A stretch of 64,000 nt of DNA from the NCBI RefSeq assembly GCF_000620305.1, contig NZ_KK211100.1, positions 114,467-178,466 on the forward strand. Reading direction: 5' to 3'. A program made the translations under genes and the position numbers. The notes under the pieces are model-generated. The model worked only from the letters and a program-made list of their open reading frames with translations, had not been told where the DNA came from and searched no databases. Shown here one piece after another: positions 16,589 through 24,872 of this stretch; the first letter of the stretch is position 1, and each line of letters starts with the position of its first letter. The DNA is from Desulfitibacter alkalitolerans DSM 16504 (GTDB lineage Bacteria; Bacillota; DSM-16504; Desulfitibacterales; Desulfitibacteraceae).

Positions 16589-18196
16589 TTATAGTTCCCC
16601 CAGAACTACCTCTGCAATATTGTGGGAATGGTCACTTATTCTTTCCAGGTTACTGATAATATCTAAAAACACCACCCCAGACCCAGCATGGCACTTTCCA
16701 GAATTTAGACGCCTAATATGATTCTTTCGCAAAGCCCTTTCCATGGTGTCAACTTCGCTTTCCAATTCTACAGCTCTCCCTGCCAGGGTCATGCTATCAT
16801 CCTCTAAAGCACGAATGGCAGTTGTATATGCTTCAAGTGACAGCTTAGTCATCTTTTCTAGTTCCTCTAAAGCAAATTCTGATATAGGAAGCCTTTCATT
16901 GATTTTTATTCGGGCTAGCTGGGAAATATTCTCCGCATGGTCTCCTACCCTTTCAATATCATTAATTGCATGCAATAAGCCTGTATGCCTCCTTGAAGAA
17001 GCACTTGTTAAACTCTTTTGGGAAATTTTAGAAAGATAAAAAGTTATATCCTTTTCCAATTGGTCTATAATCTCTTCATTTTTGATTACTTCATCTAAGA
17101 TGGCGTTGTCTCCTTTAAAAAAGCCTTCCATGGCCATGCTCACATTATCCCTTGCAAGATTTGCCATTCTAATTATTTCTTTAGTTGCTAAAGCCAAGGC
17201 CAGGGTAGGTGCCTTCAGCATTCTATCGTCAAGGTATACAGGTCCAGTAGAGGTAATAACTTCTTCTGACCCAGGAACCACTCGGATAATGACCTTTACA
17301 AAAAGATTGATCAAAGGCAAGAAGATTAATGTATTAATAACATTAAAGGAGGTGTGGGCATTAGCAATTTGTCTAGCAACCAGATCCGGTGGTGAAACAA
17401 GCATAACAAATTGCATAAATAATGGCATTAAAATAAGAACAATAATGGTACCCACAACATTAAATATAACATGGGCCGCAGCAGCTCTTTTGGCTGATAA
17501 ATTAGCACCTATGGAGGCCAATAGTGCGGTTACACATGTTCCAATATTGTCTCCTAGAAGGACTGGAATAGCAGCTTCAATAGGTATTAATCCTTGAGAA
17601 GCCAAGGCAATAAGAATGGCAATAGTTGCACTACTTGATTGTACTAGTGCGGTTGTAACTATACCAACAAGTACTCCTAGAAGGGGATATTTGCTGAGCT
17701 GCTGAATTGCACCAACAAATTGGGGGTAGTCCTTTAAAGGTGCCATGGCTGTTTGCATTAAGCCCAGACCTAGTAATAAAAGCCCAAAACTAAAGATAAC
17801 TTGTCCCACATATTTAGCCCTTTTCTTTCTGCCCAAAAAGTGCAGCAGAAACCCTATAAATATTATTGGAAAAATATAGTTGGTAAGCTTAAATGAAATA
17901 AGCTGAGCTGTAATAGTAGTACCAATATTTGCTCCCATAAGTACACTAACAGCCTGTTTCAAGGTCATCAGGCCAGCATTTACAAAGCTAATAACCATGA
18001 CCGTAGTAGCACTACTGCTTTGTATGGAAGAAGTAACAAATGCACCCATAATCACCCCCACAACTGGGACGCCTGTTAGCACTTCCAAAACTCTTCGGGC
18101 TTTATCTCCAGCAGTTTTTTGTAACCCATCAGCCATTGACTGCATGGCATAAATAAAGATGGCTAATCCACCGACAAATCCAAAAAATATTTCCAT
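16589..18196 (-). CDS. Na+/phosphate cotransporter family protein with PhoU-like tail
   Basis: 535 residues. The transporter half carries the two inverted QSSSATT-type repeats (SIQSSSATTVMVIS near 57 and VQSSSATIAILIA near 185) that define the NptA/PhoU-domain group, with about eight to ten helices. The last 200 residues are cytoplasmic helices with two PhoU-like repeats. Members import phosphate with sodium; substrate assignment here rests on family. ATG at 18196 with AGGGAGAG upstream. It has its own promoter and heads a two-gene unit with uppP, inserted between ylzJ and spoIIIE relative to Bacillus. Confidence 0.92.
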   Translation of the reverse strand: MEIFFGFVGGLAIFIYAMQSMADGLQKTAGDKARRVLEVLTGVPVVGVIMGAFVTSSIQSSSATTVMVISFVNAGLMTLKQAVSVLMGANIGTTITAQLISFKLTNYIFPIIFIGFLLHFLGRKKRAKYVGQVIFSFGLLLLGLGLMQTAMAPLKDYPQFVGAIQQLSKYPLLGVLVGIVTTALVQSSSATIAILIALASQGLIPIEAAIPVLLGDNIGTCVTALLASIGANLSAKRAAAAHVIFNVVGTIIVLILMPLFMQFVMLVSPPDLVARQIANAHTSFNVINTLIFLPLINLFVKVIIRVVPGSEEVITSTGPVYLDDRMLKAPTLALALATKEIIRMANLARDNVSMAMEGFFKGDNAILDEVIKNEEIIDQLEKDITFYLSKISQKSLTSASSRRHTGLLHAINDIERVGDHAENISQLARIKINERLPISEFALEELEKMTKLSLEAYTTAIRALEDDSMTLAGRAVELESEVDTMERALRKNHIRRLNSGKCHAGSGVVFLDIISNLERISDHSHNIAEVVLGEL

Positions 18197-18238
18197 GAGT
18201 GTTTCTCTCCCTATGAGTGTATACTTAAAGCCTCATAA

Positions 18239-18267
18239 ATTATATCACAGGTATTAAAAGTTAACCA
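18239..18267 (-). promoter_or_regulatory. Probable promoter of the Na/Pi transporter-uppP unit
   Basis: Perfect TATAAT (18244-18239) with a weak -35 TGGTTA (18267-18262) at 17 bp, minus strand. It is placed after the ylzJ terminator and 43 bases before the start codon. Confidence 0.5.
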
Positions 18268-18301
18268 TATTAAAATTCCTGTTCCTTGCCGCCACATAAG
18301 T

Positions 18302-18328
18302 AAAAAAAGGGAACCCAAGATTGTTCCC
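18302..18328 (-). terminator. Intrinsic terminator after ylzJ
   Basis: A 6-bp GC-rich stem (GGGAAC/GTTCCC) with an 8-base loop and a run of seven U residues on the minus strand, 48 bases past ylzJ. Confidence 0.85.
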
Positions 18329-18375
18329 TATCACGCAAAAATGCCATCAATATAGTTTGTATATACATCTAACAA

Positions 18376-18594
18376 CTACTCTAGTACCCCATTTTGTAAT
18401 ATTGTACCTGGTTGTAATTTAGGATCTAAAAAATCTTGTGGACTTGAGCTTAAGATACGGGCTATCCTATACTGACCGTTATCCAGCATTTCAACCTGTA
18501 ATCTTCTTCCCTGGTAATTTATCTCTTTTAAATCTTTAATTTTATCATAATCCCTTAGCACCTCTTCCATAAGCAAGGGTGTATATATTACCAT
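18376..18594 (-). CDS. ylzJ: YlzJ-like small protein
   Basis: 72 residues, the length and position of YlzJ, which lies between tepA and spoIIIE in B. subtilis. Shared features are the opening VIYTPLLMEEVL and the RRLQVEMLDNGQYRIARILSSSPQDFL core, where a residue block typical of this family describes a small beta-barrel-like protein. Its function is not known. ATG at 18594 immediately follows the tepA stop codon, with a GGGGGGG site inside the end of tepA, so the two are translated together. Confidence 0.85.
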   Translation of the reverse strand: MVIYTPLLMEEVLRDYDKIKDLKEINYQGRRLQVEMLDNGQYRIARILSSSPQDFLDPKLQPGTILQNGVLE

Positions 18595-19437
18595 TTAATG
18601 CCCCCCCATTGAGTTCATCATGGTTCGGTTTTGTATTAACTCGTTTACTTTCATTACGGCTTGCCCAATACCTCCAACTTCATTAATCAGGCCTTCATTA
18701 ACTGCATCCTTTCCAACCAAAATAGTACCAATGTCCCTGGCAAGCTCTCCTGTTCTAAACATTAACTCTCTAAATCTTTCAGGTCTAATTGTTGAATGCT
18801 TGCATACAAATCCAACCACCCTCTCCTGCATTTTATCCAGATATTCATATGTTTGTGGTACTCCAATTACAAGTCCCGTGAGCCTAATAGGATGAATAGT
18901 CATTGTTGCAGTCTCTGCAATAAAGCTGTAGTCACTTGCAACTGCAATTGGGACCCCTATACTGTGTCCTCCTCCTAAAACCAGTGATACAGTTGCTTTA
19001 GACATGCTTGTTAACATTTCTGCTATAGCCAATCCAGCTTCAACGTCTCCCCCTACTGTGTTCAAAACAATTAGAACCCCTTCTATGTTGGGATTTTGTT
19101 CAAGGGCCACCAACTGGGGAATAATATGTTCATATTTGGTAGTTTTATTTTGTGGAGGCATTACCATATGCCCTTCAATTTGCCCAACTATGGTTATACA
19201 ATGTACATTGTTTGGAGCATCAGGAATTTCAATTTGTCCAAATTCCTTAAGATTGTTGCTTTTATTTGCCTTTACTTTCTTTTTTTGTTTTTTGGGATTG
19301 CTGTTAGGCATGGGTACATTTACATTGGGTTTAAAGTTGGGATTGGTATCGGGGTTATTTGGATTAATATTAGGATTTGTATTTGGGTCACAGGTTAAGA
19401 TTTCTGTTGGATTTTTAATAGTAAATTTATCGTTCAT
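18595..19437 (-). CDS. tepA: ClpP-fold protease TepA (translocation-enhancing protein)
   Basis: 280 residues. The ClpP/crotonase-like domain (residues about 75-265) contains the nucleophile motif [11 protein letters not shown], the [17 protein letters not shown] stretch and [15 protein letters not shown]. In B. subtilis TepA helps protein export and spore development. The first 60 residues are unusual: a run rich in asparagine and proline built from NPN-like units, then a lysine-rich block. This is longer than the Bacillus N-terminus and looks like a flexible tail. ATG at 19437 has GGGGG upstream. It is followed by ylzJ without a gap. Confidence 0.93.
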   Translation of the reverse strand: MNDKFTIKNPTEILTCDPNTNPNINPNNPDTNPNFKPNVNVPMPNSNPKKQKKKVKANKSNNLKEFGQIEIPDAPNNVHCITIVGQIEGHMVMPPQNKTTKYEHIIPQLVALEQNPNIEGVLIVLNTVGGDVEAGLAIAEMLTSMSKATVSLVLGGGHSIGVPIAVASDYSFIAETATMTIHPIRLTGLVIGVPQTYEYLDKMQERVVGFVCKHSTIRPERFRELMFRTGELARDIGTILVGKDAVNEGLINEVGGIGQAVMKVNELIQNRTMMNSMGGH

Positions 19438-19490
19438 ATTTACCCCCTACTTTTTTTACATCTATATGTAGTATACTTTTATGAAAAGAA

Positions 19491-19520
19491 AAAAATACAT
19501 GGGTTTATCCATGTATTTTT
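19491..19520 (-). terminator. Intrinsic terminator at the rnj stop codon
   Basis: A 12-bp perfect stem (19491-19502 with 19509-19520) and 6-base loop; the second RNA arm ends in U-rich sequence running into TTTTC. It overlaps the rnj stop. Confidence 0.8.
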
Positions 19521-21183
19521 ATACCTCCATAAGTATTGGTAAAATCATTGGTTTCCTGCGTGTTTTTTCGTATAAAAATTTACTAAGTACTTCTTTAACA
19601 TTGGATTTAATAGATGACCACTCAGTAATATTCTTTTGCCCACATTTCTCCAAGCATTGTTTAACTTTTTCCTTGGCTTCTTCCATTAATTCTTCAGATT
19701 CTCGTACATAAACAAATCCCCTGGATACAATATCTGGCCCTACAAGAACCTTGCCTGTTTGTTTGTCCAAGGTAACCACCATTATTAGTATTCCATCCTG
19801 GGACAACTGCTTTCTGTCACGCAAGACTATGTTTCCTACATCTCCTACACCCAAGCCATCAACCAAAACTCTACCAGCTTGAACCCTGCCTTTAACATAA
19901 CCGGTTTTTTTATCTAATGTTATTATTTGTCCATTCTCTACAACAAAAATATTCTCGGCAGGAATTCCCATGGTCTTTGCAATTTCAGCATGCTTGATCA
20001 GCATACTATATTCCCCATGTACGGGAATAAAGTATTTTGGCTTTACAAGATTAAACATCAGTTTTAAATCCTCTTGACTGGCATGTCCAGAAACATGTAT
20101 ACCTGAGATAGCCTCATGAATAACTCCAGCACCAGCTTTATGGAGCTGATCAATTACTCTAGCTACCGTTTTTTCATTTCCAGGGATGGGAGTTGCTGAT
20201 ATTATTACAGTATCTCCTGGAATAATTTCTAAACGTCTATGATCATTCATAGCAATTCTAGTTAAGGCTGACATCGGTTCTCCCTGGCTGCCGGTAGTCA
20301 TGATAACAACCTTATTTAAAGGCAAATTAATTACCTCATCAATATCTATTAAAGTATTGTCAGGTATATCCATATAGCCTAGTTCATGAGCTACATTTAC
20401 AACATTTACCATGCTTCTACCTACCACAGCCACTTTTCGATCATACTTGTATGCAGTTGAAATAACCTGTTGTAAACGATGAACATGAGATGCAAAGGAA
20501 GCTACAATTATTCTCCCCTGGGAATTCCTGAATATTTCATCAAAGGTTTCACCAACAGCTTTCTCAGACATTGTATACCCTGGTCTTTGGGCATTTGTAC
20601 TATCAGATAGCATTACTAGTACGCCTTTTTCTCCGATTTGGGATAGCCTTGCAAAGTCCATAACATCTCCGTCAACTGGAGTGTGATCCACCTTAAAATC
20701 TCCAGTATGCAAAATGGTGCCAACAGGTGTATGTACGGCTAAACCTATAGAGTCTGCAATACTGTGACTTACTCTAAAAAACTCTATCTTAAAGGCCCCT
20801 ATATGGATATTATCTCTTGGTTTGATAATATTTAATTGGGCATTGTTGATACCACTTTCTTTGAGCTTGGTTTTTACCAATCCTAACGTCAGCTTGGTCC
20901 CATAGACAGGTACATCTAGTTCTTTAAGTATAAATGGTAAAGCCCCTATATGATCCTCATGTCCATGAGTGAGAATAATACCTTTTACTTTTTCCCTATT
21001 CTCTATTAAGTAAGTGAAATCTGGAATAACAACATCTACTCCCAGCATTTCATCTTCTGGAAAAGTCAGGCCTGCATCAATAACCATTATCTGCCCATTA
21101 TACTGTATTACAAACATGTTCTTTCCAACTTCACCTAATCCACCAAGGGGTATTATATTCAATTTTTTTTCTTCATCTACCAT
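19519..21183 (-). CDS. rnj: Ribonuclease J
   Basis: A 554-residue metallo-beta-lactamase/beta-CASP ribonuclease with 5'-3' exonuclease and endonuclease activity. The zinc motif HGHEDHIGALPF is near residue 75, SHSIADS and HTGDFKVD follow, and the beta-CASP insertion and a C-terminal helical domain are full length. The frame is open to 21216, but ATG at 21183 has AGGAGGTG 5 bases upstream. Position between dapA and tepA matches B. subtilis rnjB (ymfA). I do not assign J1 or J2, since only one copy is visible. It has its own promoter and a hairpin-containing leader. Confidence 0.97.
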   Translation of the reverse strand: MVDEEKKLNIIPLGGLGEVGKNMFVIQYNGQIMVIDAGLTFPEDEMLGVDVVIPDFTYLIENREKVKGIILTHGHEDHIGALPFILKELDVPVYGTKLTLGLVKTKLKESGINNAQLNIIKPRDNIHIGAFKIEFFRVSHSIADSIGLAVHTPVGTILHTGDFKVDHTPVDGDVMDFARLSQIGEKGVLVMLSDSTNAQRPGYTMSEKAVGETFDEIFRNSQGRIIVASFASHVHRLQQVISTAYKYDRKVAVVGRSMVNVVNVAHELGYMDIPDNTLIDIDEVINLPLNKVVIMTTGSQGEPMSALTRIAMNDHRRLEIIPGDTVIISATPIPGNEKTVARVIDQLHKAGAGVIHEAISGIHVSGHASQEDLKLMFNLVKPKYFIPVHGEYSMLIKHAEIAKTMGIPAENIFVVENGQIITLDKKTGYVKGRVQAGRVLVDGLGVGDVGNIVLRDRKQLSQDGILIMVVTLDKQTGKVLVGPDIVSRGFVYVRESEELMEEAKEKVKQCLEKCGQKNITEWSSIKSNVKEVLSKFLYEKTRRKPMILPILMEV

Positions 21184-21226
21184 CTTTTCACCTCCTGAAT
21201 TTTTAGTTCCGGTCATAATATGACAT

Positions 21227-21256
21227 GAAAAAGCACTACTTCAAATAGAGTAGTGC
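21227..21256 (-). terminator. Terminator-like hairpin in the rnj leader
   Basis: A 7-bp perfect stem (GCACTAC/GTAGTGC, arms 21250-21256 and 21233-21239) is followed by CTTTTTC on the minus strand. It is downstream of the rnj promoter and 45 bases before the start codon, so it would attenuate rnj. Confidence 0.6.
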
Positions 21257-21288
21257 ATAGCACAAGCCGCACAACAACTCCTTTTAAG

Positions 21289-21317
21289 ATTATACTCAAA
21301 TATATATATTTAAGCAA
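21289..21317 (-). promoter_or_regulatory. Sigma-A type promoter of rnj
   Basis: TTGCTT (21317-21312) and perfect TATAAT (21294-21289) with a 17-bp spacer on the minus strand. The predicted transcription start is near 21282. Confidence 0.65.
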
Positions 21318-21376
21318 GTTTTACTAATTTCAATTATTAAATAGTATTTCCATGGTTATATATTTATAATCAGCTT

Positions 21377-21596
21377 AAAATAAAACAAAACTTGGCTTGC
21401 GCCAGTAGTTCTAGCATTTTTAATGCGTAGAAATACCAGTCCTCTAGGGCGCCAAGTCCTTGACGCTGGCGGTAGCCCTTATCTAGTGAATGACGAACTT
21501 AGACGTTCTAATGTCTGCCATGCAGCTTAGACGCTGCGTTTTAGACGACCACTATCTACCTTGTGGAACTTATACTTTCTGATGGTGGAACAATAA
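21377..21596 (-). ncRNA. Structured intergenic RNA with attenuator-like mutually exclusive hairpins
   Basis: No gene is present between dapA and the rnj promoter, yet the region is rich in inverted repeats and higher in GC than its flanks. In minus-strand RNA, arm 21457-21446 can pair with the upstream arm 21479-21467 (9 bp with a bulge). It can instead pair with the downstream arm 21403-21390 (10 bp with a bulge), which is followed by the U-rich tail at 21390-21377. A further stem (21411-21430) sits in the loop of the latter. Upstream, two small hairpins carry the same loop GTCTAA (21499-21504 and 21527-21532). It may be a regulated terminator or a separate RNA; I recognise no known family. 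Confidence 0.5.
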
Positions 21597-21620
21597 TGAG
21601 GTAGACAAATATCTACCTCA
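21597..21620 (-). terminator. Hairpin downstream of dapA
   Basis: Perfect 9-bp stem TGAGGTAGA/TCTACCTCA with a 6-base loop, 39 bases past the dapA stop. The following sequence TTATTGTTCC is only weakly U-rich. Confidence 0.5.
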
Positions 21621-21658
21621 CCTGGTTTAATAATTTAGGCTGCACTAAATAATTTACA

Positions 21659-22549
21659 TTATATATTTACTTTCCTAAACGCCTTTAACTCATCATAAAT
21701 TAACTGTTTTTGCTTTGGGTCAACTTCCAGTAAGGGTAATCTTAAAGAACCAGCATTCAGACCTGTCATATTAACTGCTGCTTTAACAGGGGCAGGATTA
21801 GTTGTTATAAACATTGCTTTAAATACTGGCATGAGCTTGTAATGCAGCTCTCTGGCTTCTTGAAATCTACCTTCCATAAACAATGTAACCATTTCCTGTA
21901 TTTCCCTGCCTATCACATTAGAAGCTACACTGACTACCCCATGACAGCCAAGGGATAACATGGGTAATGTCAATGAATCGTCACCACTATAGATTTTAAA
22001 ATCTTCTGGAACCAGCATTTTTAGGCTGCTTATTTGATCCATATTACCACAGGCTTCTTTAATCCCAATAATATTATCAATCTGGGATAATTTTGATACT
22101 GTTGATGGTTCCAGGTTTGTTACAGTTCTGGATGGAACATTATACAATATTATAGGTAAGGATACTGCATTAGCAATGGCTTTGTAATGTGCATAAAGAG
22201 CATCCTGGGGTGGCTTGTTGTAATAAGGAACAACAAGAAGGATGCAGTCCACACCAAGCTTTTCTGCTTCTTTTGAGAGCTCAATGGAAGCTTTGGTGTT
22301 ATTTCCACCTGTCCCTGCCATAATGGGTATTTTGCCTTTTAGTGCCGTTGTTACCTTTTCAAAAAGCTGCAGCTTTTCCTCAGTAGTCAAAGTAGGAGAC
22401 TCTCCTGTTGTACCGGCAAGTAAAACAGTGTCTGTCCCCTCAGATGCAAGCCTTTCAGCTAACTTGACTGCCTGAACATAATCAACTTCCAATTTTTCAT
22501 TAAAGGGCGTAATCATTGCAGTAATAACTTTTCCTAGATCAATTGACAT
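21659..22549 (-). CDS. dapA: 4-hydroxy-tetrahydrodipicolinate synthase
   Basis: A 296-residue TIM-barrel lyase condensing pyruvate with aspartate semialdehyde, the first step specific to diaminopimelate and lysine. It carries GTTGESPTLT near residue 45, the catalytic tyrosine in ILYNVPSRT near 134 and the Schiff-base lysine in IIGIKEACGN near 162. Its product also feeds dipicolinate synthesis by DpaA/DpaB in the same cluster. The frame is open to 22582, but ATG at 22549 with GGCGGTG upstream gives the family length. It is the last gene of the dapB-dpaA-dpaB-asd-dapG-dapA run. Confidence 0.98.
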   Translation of the reverse strand: MSIDLGKVITAMITPFNEKLEVDYVQAVKLAERLASEGTDTVLLAGTTGESPTLTTEEKLQLFEKVTTALKGKIPIMAGTGGNNTKASIELSKEAEKLGVDCILLVVPYYNKPPQDALYAHYKAIANAVSLPIILYNVPSRTVTNLEPSTVSKLSQIDNIIGIKEACGNMDQISSLKMLVPEDFKIYSGDDSLTLPMLSLGCHGVVSVASNVIGREIQEMVTLFMEGRFQEARELHYKLMPVFKAMFITTNPAPVKAAVNMTGLNAGSLRLPLLEVDPKQKQLIYDELKAFRKVNI

Positions 22550-22613
22550 CTTTTCACCGCCTTTTAAAATTATTAAGAGCAAAAAACAAATTATTATCGA
22601 TAAGCAACAAAAG

Positions 22614-23828
22614 TTAATCAGTCATTATAAACTTTTTATGCAAAGCATTAACTGCCTTTTCCAGGTCATCTTCAGCAATTAAGCACCAGATGGAGGTATA
22701 AGAATCAGCCGATTGAAGGATCTCTATGTTTTCCTCAGTGAGAGCTTCAACAATCTTAGCAACAACTCCTGGTATACCTGTCATTCCAGCCCCTACTGTA
22801 GCAACTTTTGCACAGCCATCTTTTACCTCTACCTGTATATTTAAGTTTTCCAGAATCTTAACTGCTTTTTTTGCAACTTCAGTCTTTACAGTAAACAACA
22901 AAAGCTCTGGTAAAATATTGATAAAATCCACACTTATTCCTGCAAGAGCCAGGGAGTTAAATACCCTCCTTGCTAAAAATTCTTCTGAAACAGGAATTTT
23001 TATTTGAGTAATGCTGGTTGAATGGGTTATACCTGTGATAAGCCTGTCAGAAACACGAATTGCTCCTCTTTCAATTGTACCACCATTGGAGCTAATTAAT
23101 GTACCAGGATTATCATTAAATGTACATTTAATTTTTAATGGTATATTCCTTTGCATTGCAATTTCCACTGCTCTTGGATGAACCACCTTTGCCCCCTCAT
23201 ATGCAAGCTGACATACTTCTGAATAAGTGACTTGCTCTAGGGTCTTGGTATTATTCACTAGTCTAGGGTCAGCTGTTTTAACTCCATCAACATCTGTATA
23301 TATTTCTACAGCCTCAGCATTTAGTGCTACTCCAAGGGCTGCTGCAGTAGTGTCACTTCCACCCCTGCCTAAAGTAGTCACCTCTCCAGTTTCAGAAACT
23401 CCTTGAAAACCCGCTACAACAACTATTTTATCTTCCTGCAGCTCGCCAATAACCCTTTGTGGATCAATTCTTAAAATGGAAGCATTACCATGTTCTGTAT
23501 CTGTAATAATACCGGCCTGCAAACCAGTTAAAAAGCAGCTAGGGTATCCCATATTTTTCAAACTGCTTGATAATAAAATTCCGGAAATTATTTCTCCACA
23601 TGACATTAACATGTCCAGCTCTCTTAAGTCTACTTCAGGGCTTAATTCCTTAACCATATCAATAAAGGTGTCAGTAGCATATGGATCACCTTTACGTCCC
23701 ATGGCAGACACTACAACAACTATGCATGAACCAGACTTTTTGGCACGTATTATTTTTTGAGCAACCATTGCTCTTTTCTCTGATGTTGCTACTGATGTGC
23801 CACCAAACTTTTGTACTAATATTTTCAA
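22614..23828 (-). CDS. dapG: Aspartate kinase (DapG type)
   Basis: 404 residues, the length of B. subtilis DapG. The kinase domain opens with KFGGTSVA and contains GRGGSDTTAAALG near 150 and YTDVDGVKTADPR near 180. Two ACT regulatory domains fill the C-terminal third (about 260-404). It phosphorylates aspartate at the head of the lysine/threonine/methionine pathway; the DapG class is typically sensitive to diaminopimelate. The best start is TTG at 23828, since the GTG 9 bases upstream lies inside the AGAGGTG ribosome site. It sits between asd and dapA. Confidence 0.96.
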   Translation of the reverse strand: MKILVQKFGGTSVATSEKRAMVAQKIIRAKKSGSCIVVVVSAMGRKGDPYATDTFIDMVKELSPEVDLRELDMLMSCGEIISGILLSSSLKNMGYPSCFLTGLQAGIITDTEHGNASILRIDPQRVIGELQEDKIVVVAGFQGVSETGEVTTLGRGGSDTTAAALGVALNAEAVEIYTDVDGVKTADPRLVNNTKTLEQVTYSEVCQLAYEGAKVVHPRAVEIAMQRNIPLKIKCTFNDNPGTLISSNGGTIERGAIRVSDRLITGITHSTSITQIKIPVSEEFLARRVFNSLALAGISVDFINILPELLLFTVKTEVAKKAVKILENLNIQVEVKDGCAKVATVGAGMTGIPGVVAKIVEALTEENIEILQSADSYTSIWCLIAEDDLEKAVNALHKKFIMTD

Positions 23829-23843
23829 AATATACACCTCTTT

Positions 23844-24848
23844 TTATACAAGGCTTTTAGATACCAGCAGCTCAGCAATTTGTATAGCATTGGTTGCAGC
23901 TCCCTTTCTTAGCTGATCTGCAACAACCCAAAAGCTTAAACCATTATCAAAGGCCAGGTCTTTACGTATCCTTCCAACAAATACTTCGTTTTTATAAGAA
24001 CAGTCTATTGGCATTGGATAGGAGTTCTGGGCAATATCATCCACAACAATAACTCCAGGTGCATTGCTGAAGCACTCTTTTGCCTGTTCTATGGTAATTG
24101 GTTGTTTTGTTTCAATAGTAATAGCTTCACTGTGACTGCGTAATACTGGAACCCTTACAGCAGTTGCACTTATTCTAATATCCTCATCATGGAGCATTTT
24201 CTTTGTTTCATATACCATTTTCATTTCTTCTCGTGTATAGTCATTTTCCATAAAACGGTCAATATGTGGAATTAAGTTGAAAGCTATTTGGTGCTGGAAA
24301 TTTTCTGGAGCTATAGGCTCCTGGTTCAGCAGCTGCTTGGTCTGAATAATTAATTCATCCATGGCCTCTTGACCAGCCCCAGATACAGCTTGATAGGTGG
24401 AGACGATTACCCTTTTAATCCCTGCCCTATCATAAATGGGCTTGAGTGCAACTACCATTTGTATTGTGGAACAGTTTGGATTGGCAATCAACCCCTTATG
24501 CCAATCCACATCTTCAGGGTTAACCTCTGGAACTACCAGGGGGACATCAGGTTCCAGTCTAAAAGCACTGCCGTTATCAATTACTACTGCACCCATAGCA
24601 GCAGCAGATTTAGCAAACTCTATGCTTGCAGCTCCCCCTGCAAAAAGTGCAATATCAACGCCTTTAAAGGATATCTCCTTAGTTTCTTCGATCATTACTT
24701 TTTCACCTTTAAAATCCATTGTTTTTCCGGCAGAGCGTTTTGTAGCTAAAAGCTTTAAAGATTTAACCGGAAAATTTCGCTCCTCCAGAACTTCTAGTAT
24801 GGTATTTCCAACTGCTCCAGTACCCACCAATGCCAAATTATAACCCAA
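23844..24848 (-). CDS. asd: Aspartate-semialdehyde dehydrogenase
   Basis: 334 residues. It reduces aspartyl phosphate to aspartate semialdehyde with NADPH. It carries the Rossmann start LVGTGAVGNTILEVL, the active-site cysteine in LIANPNCSTIQM near residue 128, the QAVSGAGQEAMDEL loop, and the late RVPVLRSHSEAI segment with the acid-base histidine. The start codon is TTG at 24848 with GGGGGAA upstream; no ATG is near. It lies 6 bases from the dapG reading frame end region and 24 bases after dpaB, in the B. subtilis order. Confidence 0.97.
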   Translation of the reverse strand: MGYNLALVGTGAVGNTILEVLEERNFPVKSLKLLATKRSAGKTMDFKGEKVMIEETKEISFKGVDIALFAGGAASIEFAKSAAAMGAVVIDNGSAFRLEPDVPLVVPEVNPEDVDWHKGLIANPNCSTIQMVVALKPIYDRAGIKRVIVSTYQAVSGAGQEAMDELIIQTKQLLNQEPIAPENFQHQIAFNLIPHIDRFMENDYTREEMKMVYETKKMLHDEDIRISATAVRVPVLRSHSEAITIETKQPITIEQAKECFSNAPGVIVVDDIAQNSYPMPIDCSYKNEVFVGRIRKDLAFDNGLSFWVVADQLRKGAATNAIQIAELLVSKSLV

Positions 24849-24872
24849 CTTTATTCCCCCTTTTATTTATAT

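Noticed and set aside
21495-21549. Integron attC-like sites
   Set aside because: The repeated GTCTAA resembles half of an attC core, but the closing C and matching GTT core are missing, spacing is irregular and no integrase or cassettes are present.
23829-23843. Lysine riboswitch before dapG
   Set aside because: The asd-dapG gap is only about 15 bases and no lysine-riboswitch sequence is seen before dapB either.
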